A stretch of DNA of 64,000 bases. It comes from Cristatella mucedo. Taxonomy: Eukaryota; Bryozoa; Phylactolaemata; Cristatellidae. The notes below the pieces were generated by a model that worked only from the letters and a program-made list of their open reading frames with translations, was not told where the DNA came from and made no database searches. The DNA lies in NCBI GenBank assembly GCA_009760855.2, contig WPIO01000001.1, forward strand, positions 15,106,001-15,170,000, in the 5' to 3' direction. The translations under genes and the position numbers were made by a program. Of this stretch, positions 12,179 to 23,864 are shown piece by piece (within the stretch, counting starts at the first letter, position 1; each line of letters starts with the position of its first letter).

Positions 12179-13796
12179 ATCGAAAAGGGGTCGTCCCCAA
12201 GTCCTTCAAACTGGCAATCGTTAGACCCATACTTAGAAAGCCTGGATTAGATACAGAGGTCATTGCAAACAATCGCCCAGTTTCCCTTCTTTCTTTCTTG
12301 TCAAAGATTCTTGAAAAAATTGTTGCTAAGCAGCTGGTTGAACATATTGAAAATAATGGAATTTCAGATACATTTCAATCAGGGTTCAAGAGGCAGCACT
12401 CTACTGAAACTGCTCTCCTCCGTGTTAACAGTGACATTCAACGTGGCAACGACGATGGGAATGTCACTGCCCTAGCTCTTCTAGATCTGTCTGCTGCCTT
12501 CGACACTATTGATCACGAAGTTCTGCTTGAACGATTGAGAACCACGATCGGTCTGGCAGACAGTATGATTTAAACCACTGGCGTGGTTTAAATCATACTT
12601 GTCTGATCGTGTTCAATCCGTGTCGTGTGGGGGTCCGGTCTCAGACACGAGAAGGGTCACCTGTAGAGTCCCTCGAGGGTCTGTACTCGGTCCCTTGCTG
12701 TTCTCCATTTATACGCAACCTCTGGGAAAAGTGATTAAGGCTCAAGGAATAGGATATCACTTTTATGCTGCCGATACTCAGCTGTATTTGTCATTCAAAC
12801 CCTCGGAATCTGCTGCAGCAACTGAGAAACTGAATGCTTGCCTTGCCAATATTCAATACTGGATCTCGGAAACCTTCCTGAAATAAAATGGTGATAACAC
12901 CAAACTGCTGCTCATACAACACCCTAAACGTGTGGCTGGATTAAAAGGCTTAGCTCTTCTAATAGGTGATGCTATTGTGCGACCATCACCACGTGCTCGA
13001 AATTTAGGTGTAGTTTTCGACAGCTGCCTCAATTTTAAAAGCTTCATCCAGAAGACTGCTTCTACAGCTAGCCATCACGTCCGATCCCTATCCAAGATCG
13101 GGAGCTGTCTCCCACAGTTGCTTGTAAAAAATTTAACTAGCTCCTTAGTTCTGTCTCGACTTGATTATTGTAATTCCCTTTTGGCTGGGCTACCAAAGAA
13201 AGTTATTAGGCCACTGTAGCTGACTATGAATATGGCTGCAAGGCTAGTCTTCTCAAGTCCCAAAGGTTTGAGCACGTGTCTCCTTTGCTAAAAGAGCTAG
13301 GATGGTTGCAGGTTGAGCAATGGATACAGAGCAAAGTTCTTACGCTGACCCACAAGGCCCGCCACGGCTTGGCTCCTTCGTACCTAGCTGAACTGTTGCA
13401 TCCGTTTCAGCCTCCATCTTGTGTGGACAATACATTAGCTGTTCCATTCCTCTGCTTTAAGACCGTTGGCGACAGAAGCTTTAGCTTGGCATGTCCTAGA
13501 CTGTGGACTCGCTTCCATAATTCTTATGCAACGACAACTGCTCTCCTGCTGCCGAATATGGCTCATCCTTTTCAGCGGTCCTGAGCTGCTACTTCCATGC
13601 TACTCACTACCTCAACTGCTCTCCTGACTCAGCTATGCTTTCCACTTTCTCTTTATTGCATGAGACGAAGTCTGTTGGCTACCGAATGCGTACCGAAAGC
13701 TGCTTAGGCTGTGAGTGTGCTATACAAAACTCTCCTGCGTAACACCCATATAGTCTTTATGACTTTGTGGAGTTGCAGACGGAGATACAATACATC
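12179..13796 (+). mobile_element. LINE-B, 5'-truncated copy inserted into LINE-A
   Basis: A second L2/CR1-type family. Frames read [20 protein letters not shown], then [28 protein letters not shown] (RT motif A), [31 protein letters not shown] (motif C), and C-terminal blocks ARNLGVVFDS, LDYCNSLLAGLPKKVI and LRLKTVGDRSF-like. The first catalytic Asp of the usual YADD is Ala here. Stops (for example the TAA just before 12890) and frameshifts show it is dead. The 3' end is CAGACGGAGATACAATACAT. The LINE-A sequence resumes immediately after, proving nested insertion. Confidence 0.87.
12562..12599. repeat. Perfect 16-bp hairpin inside LINE-B RT region
   Basis: AGTATGATTTAAACCA (12562-12577) and TGGTTTAAATCATACT (12584-12599) are exact reverse complements around a 6-nt loop. 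The right arm encodes the expected WFKSYLS of the RT. The left arm has no place in the protein alignment and ends the frame, so it is an inserted inverted copy. Confidence 0.9.
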
Positions 13797-14255
13797 TACC
13801 CCCTCCACGAGGCTAAAGCATCGTATCAATCGCTTTTTGGAGTCTACCCTTACCTCGTACAAATCTTAAATCCTTTGGAGACCGTGCATTTAGTTCATAT
13901 GCTCCCAAAGCCTGGAACTCACTACCGACCTGTGTCACGACATCTCCTGACTTGCCCGCATTTAAAAAGGAAACTAAAAACACATTTATTTATCACAGCA
14001 TTTAGTGGGTCCTGTGACTCGTCCTTTGTGTGCTTATGCATGATGATACTGTGTATGCAGTCACTAACCATACTTGCATGCTTACCCTGTGCACGGCACC
14101 CCTAACCATGTTATTCCTGTTGCTTGTTGAGCATGCTACCATCTAACCATTCGATCGTGCTTCGTTTGCAGCAAATGTAAACTGCCTAGAAAAAGATTGA
14201 GTCCTCTAACGGTGCTATATCAAATGAATTATTATTTTTATTATTATTATTACTA
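13797..14255 (+). mobile_element. LINE-A copy, 3' part (continuation of 10346-12178)
   Basis: Resumes the LINE-A C-terminal region (AGGCTAAAGCATCGTATCAA, TTTGGAGACCGTGCATTTAG), then the 3' UTR and the tail CTGCCTAGAAAAAGATTGAG, ending in an ATT-rich run at 14229-14255. This is the same copy as 10346-12178, separated by LINE-B. Confidence 0.85.
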
Positions 14256-15321
14256 TCGGCAGCATGCGAAGCTACTGTATAGTATCGCCAGCTTGGCCGA
14301 ATTGTTGGGACTTTAAATTGCTAGACAGAATAATGCCACTGTCTTTGAACAATGTGAAGAAGGAGCTGCCTATAAGGGAGCTATGCATAGAACAGAAAGC
14401 ATATCAGCCCATAGGGAAAGTAAGTGAGACTTCACGATGCCCAAGCATAGAACCATAAAACGGTAAAGATGTCGGCTAGATGCCTAAGAAAGGCACTCGT
14501 GATGGCATAATGCCTAAATACGTCAGTATGGCATGGAAATGCCAGATTGTGGACAGCTACCTCCAATGAAGTCTTTGAGACGCAGGAAGGGGGGTATTTA
14601 TTCACCTAGCGGCAACTACAGGAGATGGGTAGTCGGAAGGCAAAAAAGAGGCAAGAGATGTGGATGCCGTCGTATACATTAGTGTGAGCACAAGCGATTC
14701 AATTTTTGAGTGTTCCCATTACTCTTTAGAGAATATAAGCAGCGATAGTTCCGGGTTAACAAAATAGCTCTAGAGTATTCCTGGCCCCGGTTTGGGGGCG
14801 GAAGCAGGGATCGTTCCCAGTTAGTGAATAGAACTGCGTTCTTGCTCCCAGTTATGCTGTGGAAGAAAGAGTCATTCGTGGTTTGGGAGTACAGTCCGGG
14901 TAGAGAGGCGATCCTGGGGTTCCTGCTGAGGTCACAAACAGCCTGAACTAATGCGAGACTTTTGGTGTTAGAGCACTTGGTCTATGCAGGGCTCGCTTGG
15001 CATTAAGCAGAGCTGCCTCGAGTAAAAGCAAAGGGCAGCTGATACAACAGCCTAATTTATATAAGGGCAGAAGAAATGAAGGGGCTCAGCTAGCTGTACC
15101 CATACATGGATGGACCTTCAAATGTCGTCCCTTCGTGTTGCAAAAGCAGGCTGAGTCGCATAAATTACCGTAATGTACACGGCCCCTTATAGGACCGATG
15201 CCATTAAACTACTCGAGATGGAACTGTGTGCATGCACTAAGGCCTGCGTAGCTGAGCGCCGACCATGAGGACTGTGTGGGGAGTTTTTTCCTGGCAGTAT
15301 CAGCAGAAGCAGCTAACTCAC
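14256..15321. other. Intron sequence of UNC93-1, no feature recognised
   Basis: No conserved frame, repeat match or structural motif seen apart from simple GAAG-rich stretches. Confidence 0.35.
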
Positions 15322-15457
15322 AGACGAGTATCACAGGTGCTCGACCCGTGTAGTTAGCAATCACGCCACTGGTGAGAGAGCCGAGTACACCCACAGCGGC
15401 ACCGACCAGGAACACCAGGCCGATCTTACTGGCACCGTAGCGGCAACTGATAAAAGC
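15322..15457 (-). CDS. UNC93A: UNC93-1 coding exon (136 nt)
   Basis: The acceptor is AACCTGTTGCAG|GC and the donor CTCGTCT|GTGAGT. It encodes AFISCRYGASKIGLVFLVG, then AAVGVLGSLTSGVIANYTGR and APVILV. It joins in phase 0 to GDYAK at the end of the exon 21335-23274, recreating the family block in which a (D/E)YTK-type motif is followed by a short loop and a helix, then a GK/GR-containing cytosolic turn. The exon at 50337-50472 of UNC93-2 has exactly the same length and phase. Role: transmembrane helix and turn of the C-terminal half of the transporter-like fold. Confidence 0.88.
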
Positions 15458-16690
15458 CTGCAACAGGTTCGAAAAGACAAGGATTAAATCATAGGTTTCA
15501 AATGACAACCCGATACAAGGTCTGGCCTGTGGCCAAAAGGCAGAGACTGAGAGCAGCGGTAAAACAGCGAGCACTTATCGAGGACAGCTAATAAGCAGCT
15601 GTACTGTAAGGCCGCCAAAAAACTGAAGTGAAACTATCGAGCACAAGCAAATAGAACGGCAGGCGGGATAGCTGAATGACAGACGAAATAGCTGACAGGC
15701 GGGATAGCTGAATGGCAATCGGACAGACTTGAGATACTAACACACAGGATTACAGGAAAAAGAGACACGGACCGAGCATAACAGCTAAAAAGCATGAGTT
15801 TCCTATGATGTAGGCAGTGCTAGATCGAGCAAGGAATATGAACCAGTGGGAATACGATGCAACGGCAGCATGCATCCAAGGAAAAGTACCGACTAGCAGT
15901 TGGACATTCAACCATATGCTGCCACAGACATTGCACTAGCAGTATGAAAGTGAGGTACATAAGCTTGCAAACAAACATAGAGCACGAAAAAAAGAATACA
16001 GCATGCAAAGACATACAAAAAGAATACAGCAGACGAAGAAAAGACACAGCATAAGGAAAGAAATCAGACACCTGCATAAGCATGCAGCTAAGCGAGCACC
16101 GGAGCTACAACGTTAACTAAATGCAGCTACACTTGGGGCTGAGAAGACAAACCGGAAATGTAGAAGGAAGGCAGACAAGGGATAACCAAACATGCAACAG
16201 AAAGGTGCCAAATTGCAATATGCAAAAAGAAGAAGAAAACAGGATTTCTCAGTGTACGGTGGGCGTTGACCCGACGAGAATGCACCAAATCACGTGACAG
16301 AGCTGGAGGACCTGCATTCAAACAGCATTATCAAATATAATGCAGCTGGCAGTCTAATGAACACCCCTGAGAGATCAGAAGAGCAGGCCAGAGAACAATA
16401 ACGACACCTGCTATCTGCTGGCATGTCTGTGAGCAGTCGACTAGACAATAAATCGTATTTCGTACCCCTGCATTGGCGCTACCTAAAAAAGAGCCAGCAA
16501 GTGTCAATATGGGAAAGGTAAAGATAACACCATGAGAGACCCAGAAACCAAAAAACAGAGAGATACATAGAAAGACAGAGATAGAGATGGAGAGAAAAGA
16601 AAGCAACAGGCAAAGAGAGAGGTTAAGACCAAAACAAAGTTACAGAGACAGCCAGGCAAACAGAATGTGAGATCGTGCAAGACAAAACAA
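15458..16690. other. Intron sequence of UNC93-1 with small tandem repeat
   Basis: At 15659-15720 the motif GGCGGGATAGCTGAATG occurs twice with a degenerate copy between them. The rest shows no gene. Hydrophobic minus-strand frames near 15820-16610 derive from T-rich complement sequence and have no family motif. Confidence 0.4.
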
Positions 16691-16694
16691 GACA

Positions 16695-16929
16695 GGGATG
16701 AAGAGCAAAAGAGAGAGAGAGAGAGAGAGAGGGAGAGGAGGAAGGAGAGTGAGAGAGAAAGAGAAGAGAGAGAGAGAGAGAAGCTATATCCTTAAAGCTA
16801 TATCCTGTAAATAATTCAGATAATTTGTGTTGAGAAATAATCGCCTTCAGTATTTATGATGAGAAGCCATAGCTGGTTGGCATTGAATTAAAAAACCGAT
16901 CCTAAACTTAACCCAACATTTTTTTAATA

Positions 16930-16982
<53 letters not shown>
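16695..16982. repeat. GA-rich and AT microsatellites in UNC93-1 intron
   Basis: (GA)n runs at about 16710-16785, a tandem CTATATCCTNAAAG pair at about 16783-16805, and an (AT)n run at 16927-16980. Confidence 0.9.
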
Positions 16983-17544
16983 TTTTCTCAAATGATAGTG
17001 CTGATTGCTTAACAATAGAGAATCTCCAAGCATCCTAAGATAAGCAGATTATGCTAAATTATCATTATATGAAGCAAAGGGTCAGCTCGAGACTGGACAG
17101 AAACTGCACACACCCCTCTGCTGTGAGGATATCATTTGCCAACATGGTTCGATCATTACAAGGCCATTGCGATATTATACATGTTTGCATGTAAACCTTA
17201 CTTCCTCCAAGAATGGCCGTATCTCCTGTGGCTGTAAATTTGTTCGGGTAATAAGGATTGTTATGATGCCAGTCATACTAAGTTACAAGCATTATACGAG
17301 AAAATATTTATTGACAGTCCAAAAACAAGCACATAAGCTGTTGGTATGAATTCTTTAGGCAACGTCGGCCCATCACGATTCTATATGACCTTCCTTGGGT
17401 GCCCAAGGCATAGATGCCACCAGCTTCTAGAGGGCCGGTGACATGTTTTTCCAGCTAACCGCAAGGTCTCCCTCACCTGGTACGATCGCTTGACCCATAA
17501 CCCTGGTCTCACGACTTGAGATGGGTGTGTACACGTATAACGTA

Positions 17545-20190
17545 TATATTTCTGTATTTTCCCCGGCCGTTGCCGTCGATTGCCGTACATTGCCCTCGCA
17601 TGTACGTTCAAGATTGGTTGATAGGGTGCGGTTTTGCTTTTAATACAGTGCACTGGTACGCAAGTAAAACTAGATCTTCTCCGACCAGCTGTGTTAGTAA
17701 TTGTAACAATCATAGATTGCTGTTCTGTCTCGGGCAATTGCCATAGATTGCCCAAGGTTGAACGCAATAAAGGACAGTATGTGCGCCTTCAGTGAGCATT
17801 ATGTGGTAGGACAATTACAAATTCAAAGAGCCGATTTCCAGCAAATTTGAAACAGATTGCGCTAGATGCCAGGCCATTGCCGTCGATTGCCGTGCATTGC
17901 CCTCGATTGCGCTTTGTCGATTGTATAAAAGGATGGGGCTGCACTTTTAATGCAGTGGAGTGCAATACGAAAGAAAAGTTGGAGTTTCTCTCAGCAACTG
18001 CCGGTCCATTTTTATTGAACCGTTAAGGATTGGGGTATTTCCCCGGGCCATTACCGCAAACAATGGGTGAAAATTATTCACACGCACAGATACGTGCTAC
18101 GTGGAATGAGAGTTGCAGTGTAATGCAGCCAACCTTGTCAGTGTTCCATGGATTGCCCTATCGGCCCCTACGATTGCTGTGGATTACCGTGCATTGCTGA
18201 CAGTTAACAAGCACAGCATCTTGAAAATGCCGTGGTTTTACTTTGGACATAGTGGAATGTTACATGTAATGACAATTGGGGCTTCGCTCTGCCGATTTCT
18301 TGTCAATTTGCCACGAATTGGGGTATTGGCCCGGGCCATTGCTGTCGATTGCGATTCATTGCTCGCGATTGTAGTGTGCGATTGGTTGAAGGGACGTGGT
18401 TTCGCTTTGAACACAGTGGGCTGTGAAGGGTAAGACCTGTTTGACCGTGGCCCAGTCACTTTCCAGTGATTTGCGATGGATCAAAATAGATTGGAGTATT
18501 TGCCCGGGCAACTGCCTCGATTGCCACGCATTGCGTAAGATTTAACGGTCAGAGCTGGTTGAAAGGGTTGAAAGTATGTTTACACCAGTGAGTTGTTACG
18601 TGGAATAAGAATTGGAGTTTGGTGCAGCCGATTTCTCGTCGATTTGCCACGGATTTCGGCATCGGTCCTTGCCATTGATGTCGATTGCCGTGCATTGTTG
18701 ACAATTAACGTGCAAAATAGCTTGAAAGTCCTACGATTTCACTTCTAGCACAAAGAAATGTGAAATGCGATGACAATCGGCACTTCGTGCAGCCAATTTG
18801 TGGTCGACTTGCCACGGATTGTAGTAGATTGCTGCTTCGAGCCGAGCTGAGCCGTTGCCGCCGATTGCCATGCACTGCCCGAGATTTACGAGCCCAATTT
18901 CTTAAAATGATGTGGTTGACTTTAAGCAGTGTGCGCTTTGCAAAATGCATTCAAAATTGGAGCATTGCGAAACCGATTGCAGGGCATTTTGCATCAGATT
19001 GCTGTAGATTGCCGTATTTGCCCAGGCCATTGCAGTAAATTGCAGTGCATTGCTGCCGAATGGTCGAGGCAATTGTAGTGAAATTGTGCGATTACACAAT
19101 AACTAAAAGGTAGAGCAACATGGGATCACTATTAGAGCTTAAAGTGTACGTATTCTGGTCGTTTTGCATTGGGTTTCGGTGGACTGACTACTGGCCCAGG
19201 CAGCTGCATTCAATCGCAGTGCATTGCGGTAGGATGGTCGAGGTAATTACAGTGAAGTTATGCAAGTACACAATAACCAAAGAGTAAAGCAGCGTGAATC
19301 ATAAATCATAATTAGAGCTTCTAGCATACGCGTCCTGGTCGCTGTGCGGCAGATTGCAGCAGATTTCGGTGGATAGCGATATGGAACCGGGCTGTTGCAG
19401 TCGATTGCAATTCATTGCATGAGAACGCATGTGCACAATGAAGCGAAATTTAGTGAGTGCAATTTAACTGAGTCTACTCCTATAGGAAAATGTCAATTAG
19501 AGCTTTGCAGTGGCGATTTGAGGACAATTTGCAGTGGAATAGGGTGGATTGCAGTAGTTTCCCAGGTCATTTCAGGCGATTGCCACCCATTGTCACAGTG
19601 CAAGGATGCACAATTCTTTATACTTTACACGGTTGTGCACATAACACGATGCACTTTAATATGCAATAAAAACTGGAGCTCGGCGCAATCTATTTCGAAT
19701 TTCCATGCAGTGGATTCGGTGGATTGAAGTGGATTGTGGCATTTGCCCGAGCTACTGCAGTCGATTGCAGCATATTGCACGAGAACGGCCGTGCCAATGC
19801 AAGTGAAATTTTTTTTTAAGCGCAATTGTCGCAGTGTGTGCTGTCATATGCAATCAGAGAAAGGAGCTTTACGATCAGGATTTCTTTCCTGGGCGGTGGA
19901 ATGTAGTGGATCACAGTGGATTGCGGTATTGGCCTGGGCCACTGCAAACTTATTTCAGTGGACTTCGTGAGAACGCATGAGTGGAATCGCGAGAAATTTT
20001 TGGGTACATTGTACGTGTAGAGTAGTTTGATATTCCAAAATTTTTGGGCTGTTCGCAGTTGATTTACGGTGGATTTGATGGGAACTAGAAAAGATCGTGG
20101 TACAGGCATCCGGCATCTAAGCTCATTTGCATAGGTGCACGTGCCGTGCTCACAGCGATATGAAATTTGGTAGACAGCTAAAATCAAACG
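17545..20190 (+). repeat. Satellite-like array S1, about 175-bp degenerate monomers
   Basis: A motif of the form GGCCCGGGCCATTGC followed by NGTCGATTGC and NGTGCATTGC recurs about 15 times (near 17565, 17738, 17865, 18042, 18163, 18329, 18502, 18665, 18845, 19020, 19194, 19388, 19560, 19745, 19930). Most spacings are 163-194 bp, with two near 120 bp. Other shared blocks are AATTGGAGCTT, GCAGCCGATTT and GCCACGGATT. Monomers are diverged, so the array is old. It lies inside UNC93-1 intron sequence. The same array occurs inverted at 31165-34170. Confidence 0.85.
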
Positions 20191-20214
20191 TGTACTACAC
20201 TATCAGTGCAAAAT

Positions 20215-21172
20215 TTGAGGGGGAATGTCAAGAAAATACCTATAAAATTTCCGACAATAGAATATGTGTTTATGGTACCTTTCGAAAGACAGATATTTTA
20301 GAACTGGGATCAGAAGTTCTGACGACTTTCGCATGAAAGGAAAAATTCGTTGTGCAAGCCACGTCTAACCCGGATGTAAACCGGAAGCAACAAATCTACA
20401 AATAGACGATTTACCGATCTCTGCATCATATGCGACTTGTATCCCAACTTGTCGAACCTTGGTAGATTGCTATAGATGCTTGAAGCTTGTTGAGGTGCAT
20501 ACTTGTGACTTTTATACAGCTTTCTTTCCAGGGTTGGCTGGTGCCTTGCAAATTAAATAACTCAACTGATATTTCACGTATCGGAATGAAATTTGAGATT
20601 CGAGTTCAGCTCTGCTTTGTTTAGCCTGGTCTGTAATATTTTTTATTTCGGTTTGATACATTTGGCTGTATACGCCATCAAACGTCCTGGAGCTTTATGT
20701 TCCGTAATCGTGGACATATTGAACCAATTGCATCAAACCGAAATCAAAAATATCAAAGACTAGGGTCGAACAAGCAGAGCTGAACTCACATTTCAAATTT
20801 CACTCCGATACGTGAAATATTAGTTGTTATTTAATTTAAAAGACACCAGCCAACCCTGGAAATAAAGCTGTATAAAAGTCACATGTACCTCAACAAGCTT
20901 CAAGCATCCATAGCGATCTACCAAGGTTCGACAAGTTGGGATACAAGTCGCATATGATGCAGAGATCGGTCAATCTCCGATTTGTAGATATTTTGCTTCT
21001 GGTTTACATCCGGGTTAGACGTGGTGTGCATTACGAATTTTTCCTTTCATGCGAAAGTCGTCAGAACTTCCGATCCCAGTTCTAACATGTTTGTCTTTCG
21101 AAAGGTACCATAAACACATATTCGATTGTCGGAAATGTTATAGGTATTTTCTTGACTTTCCCCCCTTGAGCT
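20215..21172. repeat. Foldback: two ~455-bp inverted arms
   Basis: The left arm (about 20215-20670) and right arm (about 20720-21172) are reverse complements with only scattered mismatches. Matching landmarks include TATGGTACCTTTCGAAAGAC, GCATGAAAGGAAAAATTCGT, CGTCTAACCCGGATGTAAAC, CATCATATGCGACTTGTATC and CCAGGGTTGGCTGGTG. The loop is about 50 bp. It starts about 160 bp downstream of the UNC93-1 donor at 21335, so it would be transcribed in the pre-mRNA. No transposase is present. It could be a foldback transposon or an inverted duplication. Confidence 0.9.
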
Positions 21173-21334
21173 CGGCAACCCTAATGTCTGGTCGATATTA
21201 GCCTGCGGTGGCTTGCGGTAATTCATCGAACCCCAGCGCCTCAGCAGGGTCGCACTAGGGGCAAGCCGACGCGAGTAGAGCAATACCAGCTGCTTCAACA
21301 ATCGAAACAGCCAGTCGGCAAGAGCGAAGCCCAC

Positions 21335-23274
21335 CTTTGCGTAGTCACCGAACATGAGGCTCCCGCTGAACCCAAAGTACACGAACACCGGAAAGAGCAG
21401 CAGCATTCGAGGGTCGACGATGATTCTCAACATATTGCGAAAGCTGATGACAACGTTCCTCGCACCGGTGAGATGGGCCACGTCGAGCCTTTTAACCAAG
21501 AAAATTGCAACCAGCAAGCCAGCAGACGCCATGAATGTCATCACCGACAGCAGAGTGTACTTCTGCGCTGGAGAGATGGGGCTGCCACTCAGCTTCTGGG
21601 AGAAGTCGAACATGATCCCGCAAGTGATAGCCGTGACGTTGGCAGGCTGCAGAGTGGACGCAGCACCTGCAGTGGATGCTTCACTGATTGCCCCCGCTGT
21701 GTCTCCCGTGACGTTCAGCGTCACCCCACTCGTAGAGACATTTGCCCAGCTCGGCGCCGATGGCAGCGGCTGCAACGCCGGCGGCTCCTCCCCGGGAAAG
21801 ACCGATTGCAGTATGAGCGACGACAGGCCGTTGCCGACGACGTTCGACGACTGGTAGATGGCATAGAACACACTGTTGAACTTGCCGATGGCCTGGTTGA
21901 GCGGCAGCCCGGTAACGATGGCATACATCGACGCCGTATTCACCATGTACAGACCCTCGGCAGCCCAGATGAGGCCCAGGCCGAAGCCCTGCACGAGCGA
22001 CGCAGGCAGCGCCAGGTAGGCAACCGCATGGAAGTTGGACAGAGCGAACAGCAGGTAGGGCACCGTGGCGCACACCATCGTCCACTTGGGCTGTATTCGG
22101 TGCATGATGGGATAGCTGCAGCAGGCGCCGAGCCATGGCAGTGCGTACAGGCAGCCAAGCGAGAGCAGGCCGAGCGACGAGTCCTTGGCAAGGCTGCTCT
22201 GCACGTTACGAAGCGAAAAGAATGCCGAGTAGACGAAGAAGAATGTCAGAGCCATCGAAACGATGCGCCTGTAGCAAGCGCGCTGCACGGCCTTAGCATC
22301 GGGCTTGGCTGGCAGCACCCCGCGGCTGGCATCCTGCAGTGTGGCAGCAGTGACGGCTGCACTGGAGTCGGTCTTGATGGAGCCAGCAGCCAGCTCGACC
22401 TCGTCGATGCTGTCGAAGTCCTCCGGCTCCTCGGTGATCTTTGTCAGCCCACTGCCTAGGACGACGACGTCCTGCGGCAAAGCCAGCTCGTCGTCGACGG
22501 GCAGCTGCAGCTGATCGGCAAGATTCAGGTAGCTGCTGTGATACACGTCCAGGTAGCTGGGACTGGTCAGCAGGATGGCCGAGCCCAGCATGCTGCCAAT
22601 GTCGTTGGATATGTGCAGGAAGCCGCACGACTCATGCGTGCTGAGCTGCGACATGACTGACGTGCCCGAGGCACGCGACAGCATCGACACGCCCGACTTG
22701 GTGGAAGCACGTGACATGCCCGACTTGTTTGAAGTGCGCGACATCGTCGACCCCTGCCGCGAGGGCTGCTGCCTCTTGAACGACAGGTGAGAGCCGAAAC
22801 CCGACGAGGCCACGTCGCTATTGCTTCCGGTCGTTGCCGACAACCGGGAGCCGGCGCGAGACCGGCTCGCCGGGCGCGACTTGGAGCGGAAGCGCCTTGG
22901 CTTTGGCAGATTGTCGTCAGGGTCAAAGACGCCTTTTACTAATGTGTCAGTGACGTCATCGGAGCCGTCGTCGGACGAGCACTCGGCATCGTCCTGCAGT
23001 AGTGGGTCCGTCGAATATTCCGTGTCGGCAGCGGCCAGCAGATCTGGCTGGCAGCTGGCAGCAACGCTGGCCACTTCACTGGACAGCACAGACACCGTGG
23101 CACCAGGAGGTGTGGTCGGTGGCACCGGAGCCGCCAGATCTGTGTCGAGGCCACGACGATCGCCAGCTGCCGAAAGTGCCACATTGACTTCGGCAGGGGC
23201 TTGATCTTGAGATGCCGGCTGGGCCGGCACGCTGCCATTGCTGTTGCTTCTAGTGGCCTCACCATCACAGCCCT
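21335..23274 (-). CDS. UNC93A: UNC93-1 large coding exon (N-terminal region and first half of the membrane domain)
   Basis: The acceptor is TTTTTTGTGCGTTTTAG|AG and the donor GACTACGCAAAG|GTGGGC. It contributes about 646 residues of a spliced protein whose visible part is 809 residues. The first ~335 residues are low-complexity, acidic then Ser/Arg-rich (SKSRPASRSRAGSRLS, MSRTSNKSGMSRASTKSG), with a block shared with the paralogue (ISNDIGSMLGSAILL). The membrane core then shows UNC93A features: SLRNVQSSLAKDSSLGLLSL, FGLGLIWAAEGLYMV, GKFNSVFYAIYQSSNVVGN, and FGFSGSLMFGDYAK at the end. A loop near 21600-21720 has three N-glycosylation sequons (NVS, NVT, NVT). No ATG opens the exon, so a first exon lies upstream. 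The frame continues past the donor into the foldback, but this is intron. The exon is GC-rich compared with its surroundings. Confidence 0.92.
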
Positions 23275-23864
23275 CTAAAACGCACAAAAAAGAATGACAA
23301 CTGTCTCTTGTGTGAAAGGAAGCCAAATAAAAACTGGTCAGCTGGCTCAGCTGCCGTTGAGCCACAATCAAGTGGCTCCAGCTAGGAGTCGTTTTCTTGG
23401 CATCTGGTACACATCTGGATGGGGCCGTCCCAGCCTCTTACTTCTTACACTAATCGGTGCCAGTCACTGCTGCTTGCTCTGCTACCGCCTGGCATGCCAG
23501 GTTAATTACTGTAACCTGAACACTGACGGCTGCAACTCCAGGCAATAGTTTCAGAGCAACTTGGCTGAGTCCGAGTGCCAGACATTCTACTATTTATCGA
23601 GAAATGCGCATACAAACCTGCGCAGCATAGCCAATCTGCAGCAGATTGTCTCCTCCTCTTTCCCCACCTTGCACTTTTAAAGAAAAAAGTCTGTGAGCTC
23701 GGCAGGATACAAGTCGGGTCCAGCGAACTGTGTGGCCCAGAGGAGTTTGACAAATTAGAACAATGTAAGGCAATCTATTCTTAGAAAGCCAAAGTCGACC
23801 ACAGATCGGCTGTGTGAAGCTCGAATTTAAAAAATACTCTAATAAGGTAAGCATGGTGACCCTT
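23275..23864. other. Intron upstream of the UNC93-1 large exon, no feature recognised
   Basis: Sequence directly before the acceptor at 23275. No conserved frame or repeat match seen. Confidence 0.35.

Noticed and set aside
16331-16606. Hydrophobic minus-strand frame that could be a missing UNC93 exon
   Set aside because: The exon chain is already complete and in phase without it, the paralogue has no counterpart, and no family motif is present.
17545-20190. CRISPR-like array
   Set aside because: Repeats are long, degenerate and without unique spacers. The genome is eukaryotic.
17500-20340. Several paired plus and minus open frames of 60-128 codons
   Set aside because: They lie in the satellite monomers and recur with the repeat period. 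No codon-level conservation.
21047-21334. C-terminal extension of the UNC93-1 frame into the foldback
   Set aside because: The consensus donor at 21335 and the matching downstream exons, identical in phase to the paralogue, show this is intron.
21473-22459. 328-codon plus-strand frame
   Set aside because: Antisense shadow of the GC-rich UNC93-1 exon. Arg/Gln/His-rich, without a family motif.
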